Part shown: piece after piece, positions 60,892 through 64,000 of the stretch | How positions within the stretch are numbered: position 1 is the stretch's first letter | Layout: each line of letters opens with the position of its first letter | NCBI GenBank assembly: GCA_015056495.1 | Contig: SVGC01000019.1 | Span: forward strand, 1-64,000 | From: Butyrivibrio sp. | GTDB taxonomy: Bacteria; Bacillota; Clostridia; Lachnospirales; Lachnospiraceae | Length of the DNA stretch: 64,000 bases | Direction: 5' to 3' | Translations under genes and position numbers: made by a program | Notes under the pieces: generated by a model | Told to the model about the DNA's origin: nothing | The model's database searches: none | What the model saw: only the letters and a program-made list of their open reading frames with translations

Positions 60892-61956
60892 TCACAGAGA
60901 ATGATTCCTCTTGTAATCACTGGAGCCTCTCACTACCAGTCCCTTAGGCTTGATATATGTCATACGAGGTGTATCCTTTTTGTCTATGGCATCAAGTGCC
61001 GTCTGTATGAGCGCACTTCCAAAAATATCATAATCATAGGCAACACTTGTGATACCTGGTTCAATGATCTCAGCTATATCGATATTGTCGTAGCTGACAA
61101 CAGATATGTCCTCTGGTATCCTGTATCCATGCTTACGTATACTCTTGATAACACCAACTGCTGTATTATCATTGATGCATATGACTGCATCCGGAAGAGG
61201 CTCAGCTGCAAGTTTTAACTTGGTAAAAAGAGCATCCATAGACTCTATACCTTCTTCAACTGTATATCCACCCCAGTTATCTGAATACATTGTGCTGTCA
61301 TTTAATCCATATTTATCAACCAGCTCTTTGAATCTGAAATACTTGATATTAGTGGATTCCACGTCAATTCTTCCACCAACTAGTGCTATCTTTTTATTGC
61401 CATTATTAGCCAGATGCTCCACAAGCATATCCATTGCTGCTGCCGCATCGATCTGCACTTTGTAGCAATTGGTCCCGTCAAGTTTACCATTAACTACGAA
61501 AGGAATAGTGCCTGCAATGCTGTTTACCTGTTTGACGTAATCGGAATTAGATTCCATGTCATCAACAGCACCACCAAGCTGTATTATGGCATCTGCACGC
61601 CACTCAATGAGCTTGCTGAGCTGTTTTTTCTCCATCTCGATATCACCAAAGGAATTCAGCATCATTACAGTATATGCTTCCTTGTCTGCTGCCCTCTCAC
61701 AGGCAACATACATATCCGCATAGAATGTGTTCCTTACATCTGCAACGATTATTCCAATGATCCTGCTCCTTGTATCAGAGAGGCCTCTTGCCACCGCACT
61801 TGGTGTAAAATTATATTTTTTGATCAGTTCAAGTATTCTTTCCTTTTTCTCGCTTTTAACATTGGCACTATTAGTCAGAACCCTTGAAACAGTTGCAGGT
61901 GATACCCCTGCTTCTTTGGCTATGTTATATATGGTTACTTTTTTATTTTCTTCCAT
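60892..61956 (-). CDS. LacI family transcriptional regulator
   Basis: VTIYNIAKEAGVSPATVSRVLTNSANVKSEKKERILELIKKYNFTPSAVARGL. Confidence 0.95.
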   Translation of the reverse strand: MEENKKVTIYNIAKEAGVSPATVSRVLTNSANVKSEKKERILELIKKYNFTPSAVARGLSDTRSRIIGIIVADVRNTFYADMYVACERAADKEAYTVMMLNSFGDIEMEKKQLSKLIEWRADAIIQLGGAVDDMESNSDYVKQVNSIAGTIPFVVNGKLDGTNCYKVQIDAAAAMDMLVEHLANNGNKKIALVGGRIDVESTNIKYFRFKELVDKYGLNDSTMYSDNWGGYTVEEGIESMDALFTKLKLAAEPLPDAVICINDNTAVGVIKSIRKHGYRIPEDISVVSYDNIDIAEIIEPGITSVAYDYDIFGSALIQTALDAIDKKDTPRMTYIKPKGLVVRGSSDYKRNHSL

Positions 61957-61971
61957 AGCTATACCGCCATT

Positions 61972-63738
61972 TTATTTTTTTACGGGACCCAGATTAGGTT
62001 TATCTTCAAGTACTATATAATCTTTACTCTTTCCCTCTGTTTCAAAAATAACTATCTCGTTTTCTCCATCCTTAAGAAGTGGTGCCGGTATGTACAATGA
62101 TACCTGCGGTCCTATCTCCCAGAATCTTCCAAGATTGAATCCATTTAAGAATACGCAACCTTTTCCCCAGCCTTCCATATTGATGAAGGTATCAGCTTTT
62201 TCATCAACATTCACAATGAACTTGTGGAAGCCAGGTTCTTCTGCTACTTTTACATTATCGCCAAACTCAAGCTTCTCAATATTATCAAGCGGCAATGTAT
62301 AAATATCATAGTCAAAATGCTGATGCGTATTGATAGTTACAGGTCCGTCAATTCCTTTTCTCTGTCTTGCCATAAATGGTCCAAAGTTGACTCTTCCCAT
62401 ATTTTCCACCAGGATATCCATGGTAGTATCTTCTCCCGGAGTCATCAGTACCGGCTCAACTTTATGAGGTTCAAGGAGCTGTCTGTCATAGAGCGTTGTC
62501 AGCTCTTTTCTATCAACATAAATCTTGGCTCTGTCATTGGCATCAAAAAGTCTTACTTCTCCAATACCCTGTATTTTGGACAGACTGGTATGATACAGGA
62601 TATATCCATAGCTCTGATCAAGTTTTTCCATGGATACAGGATACTTACTGTAGTGCTTTTCACCGATCACTTCTACAGCATCCCACAGGCTCACATAGCC
62701 TTTTTTGTCAAAAGAGCCATAAGCCTTTCTTGTAATATTGCTGCTGAGTTTAATATCCGGCAGGCCAAATCTCTTTTTTATCTCATTCTGAAAAGATGTG
62801 TATTTCTCTGTGATCTGACCATCTTCTGTAAGGATGGCGTCATAATCATAGCTTGTAACATCCGGTGTCAGCTCATCATAATAGTTGGATCCATTCATAA
62901 ATCCAAAATTGGTTCCACCGATGAACATGTATATGTTAACATTTCCATGATCCAGCATGTATGCAAAATCTTTGGTGTTTTCCTCAGCGCTGGTTGTATG
63001 ATGCTCGCCACATCCCCAGTTATCAAACCAGCCAAGCCAGAACTCCATGCAGGCAAGTGGTCCATCCACATACTGCTTCATGAAATTAAATCTTTCTTCC
63101 GCTCTTGAACCGAAATTACCTGTCTGGAGCAGTCCATCCACCTTTCCAAGTGGAAATGCATCCGGAAATGGTCCATCAGAAGTAAAAAGAGGAACTTTGA
63201 TATCGTAACTTCTGATAAGATCCCTCATCCACTCCATGTACTGAGTATCGTCTCCATAATATCCATATTCATTTTCAACCTGCATCATTATGACAGGTCC
63301 GCCATTGTCATACATAAACGGCTTTAAATATGGCATCAACACATCATAATACTCTTTTACTGCCTTCTGATATGGCTCATAGGTACATCTGAACCTCATA
63401 CCATCTTCTTTGAGAAGCCAAGCAGGAAGACCGCCCAGTTCCCATTCTGCACATATATATGGTGATGGTCTGAGCACTACATGCAGGCCAATCTCTTTGG
63501 CAAGATTTATAAATCGTTCAATATCAAGGATTCCTTCAAAGGTAAAACATCCTTTTTTAGGTTCATGCATATTCCAAGGAATATAGGTTTCTACTGTATT
63601 GCATCCCATTGCACGGAGCTTTTCAAGCCTGTCTCTCCAATACTGCGGTACGATCCTGAAATAGTGGATAGCTCCGGAGATCAACTGAAACGGCTCTCCA
63701 TCCAGATAGAATTTATCTTTTATTTCTATTCCTTTCAT
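61972..63738 (-). CDS. Glycoside hydrolase family 35 beta-galactosidase
   Basis: GEPFQLISGAIHYFRIVPQYWRDRLEKLRAMGCNTVETYIPWNMHEPKKGCFTFEGILDIERFINLAKEIGLHVVLRPSPYICAEWELGGLPAWLL. Confidence 0.95.
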   Translation of the reverse strand: MKGIEIKDKFYLDGEPFQLISGAIHYFRIVPQYWRDRLEKLRAMGCNTVETYIPWNMHEPKKGCFTFEGILDIERFINLAKEIGLHVVLRPSPYICAEWELGGLPAWLLKEDGMRFRCTYEPYQKAVKEYYDVLMPYLKPFMYDNGGPVIMMQVENEYGYYGDDTQYMEWMRDLIRSYDIKVPLFTSDGPFPDAFPLGKVDGLLQTGNFGSRAEERFNFMKQYVDGPLACMEFWLGWFDNWGCGEHHTTSAEENTKDFAYMLDHGNVNIYMFIGGTNFGFMNGSNYYDELTPDVTSYDYDAILTEDGQITEKYTSFQNEIKKRFGLPDIKLSSNITRKAYGSFDKKGYVSLWDAVEVIGEKHYSKYPVSMEKLDQSYGYILYHTSLSKIQGIGEVRLFDANDRAKIYVDRKELTTLYDRQLLEPHKVEPVLMTPGEDTTMDILVENMGRVNFGPFMARQRKGIDGPVTINTHQHFDYDIYTLPLDNIEKLEFGDNVKVAEEPGFHKFIVNVDEKADTFINMEGWGKGCVFLNGFNLGRFWEIGPQVSLYIPAPLLKDGENEIVIFETEGKSKDYIVLEDKPNLGPVKK

Positions 63739-63757
63739 AACGTCTTACCTCTTTAAA

Positions 63758-64000
63758 TCATTTTGTTTCAAATTCAAGTTCAATATCCCCAAGGCTGTTC
63801 TTTATATCTACCTTTGCCTTGCCCCTTTTATCTGTAGTCCTTACATATACCATCAATCTTCCGTGATGTGTATTTCTCACATTGGATGTGTAATCAGATA
63901 TATCTCTAAGATTACCATTATCCATATGTTCGTAGACCACTTCGCCTTCTGTTTCAATTGTTACAGGAATTTCTGCACTTTCAGCGATCGCACCTCTGTC
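63758..64000 (-). CDS. C-terminal part of a gene running off the window, GH2 beta-galactosidase C-terminal domain-like
   Basis: DRGAIAESAEIPVTIETEGEVVYEHMDNGNLRDISDYTSNVRNTHHGRLMVYVRTTDKRGKAKVDIKNSLGDIELEFETK; open at the window edge. Confidence 0.5.
   Translation of the reverse strand, partial: DRGAIAESAEIPVTIETEGEVVYEHMDNGNLRDISDYTSNVRNTHHGRLMVYVRTTDKRGKAKVDIKNSLGDIELEFETK

Noticed and set aside
62224-63108. 294-aa plus-strand ORF antisense to the GH35 gene
   Set aside because: Shadow ORF; the opposite strand encodes a clear GH35 beta-galactosidase.

Overview
This 64-kb window looks like a Lachnospiraceae-type (Butyrivibrio/Roseburia-like) Firmicute chromosome, judged from gene content and codon style only. 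Most of it is ordinary: RNA-modification enzymes, a two-component system, mutS2, nth, ABC exporters, a flotillin, Hsp20, galK/galT, beta-galactosidases, a solute-binding/chemotaxis group, tadA, an Rrf2 regulator, SRP RNA, a LacI regulator and MsmK/UgpC. The most interesting region is 37.5-43.4 kb. It appears to be a compact RiPP locus with a 41-aa Cys/Gly-rich precursor (missed by the ORF track), a radical SAM/SPASM maturase, a JAB/MPN-like putative metalloprotease and an ABC exporter lacking a C39 peptidase domain. Next to it are a 616-aa tandem HTH/TPR regulator and a convergent 48-aa secreted-peptide gene (also missed by the track) that resembles a PapR/SHP-type pheromone precursor. A perfect 18-bp-arm palindrome separates the divergent promoters of the pheromone-like gene and the RiPP operon. 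Other notable items are an MRMR leader peptide with alternative hairpins upstream of a methyltransferase, a GNAT-RsgA fusion with a structured upstream mini-ORF and terminator, an HtrA-like protein that has lost its catalytic triad, a 70-bp perfect palindrome, and an array of four hairpins. All calls come from reading the sequence; no searches were run.
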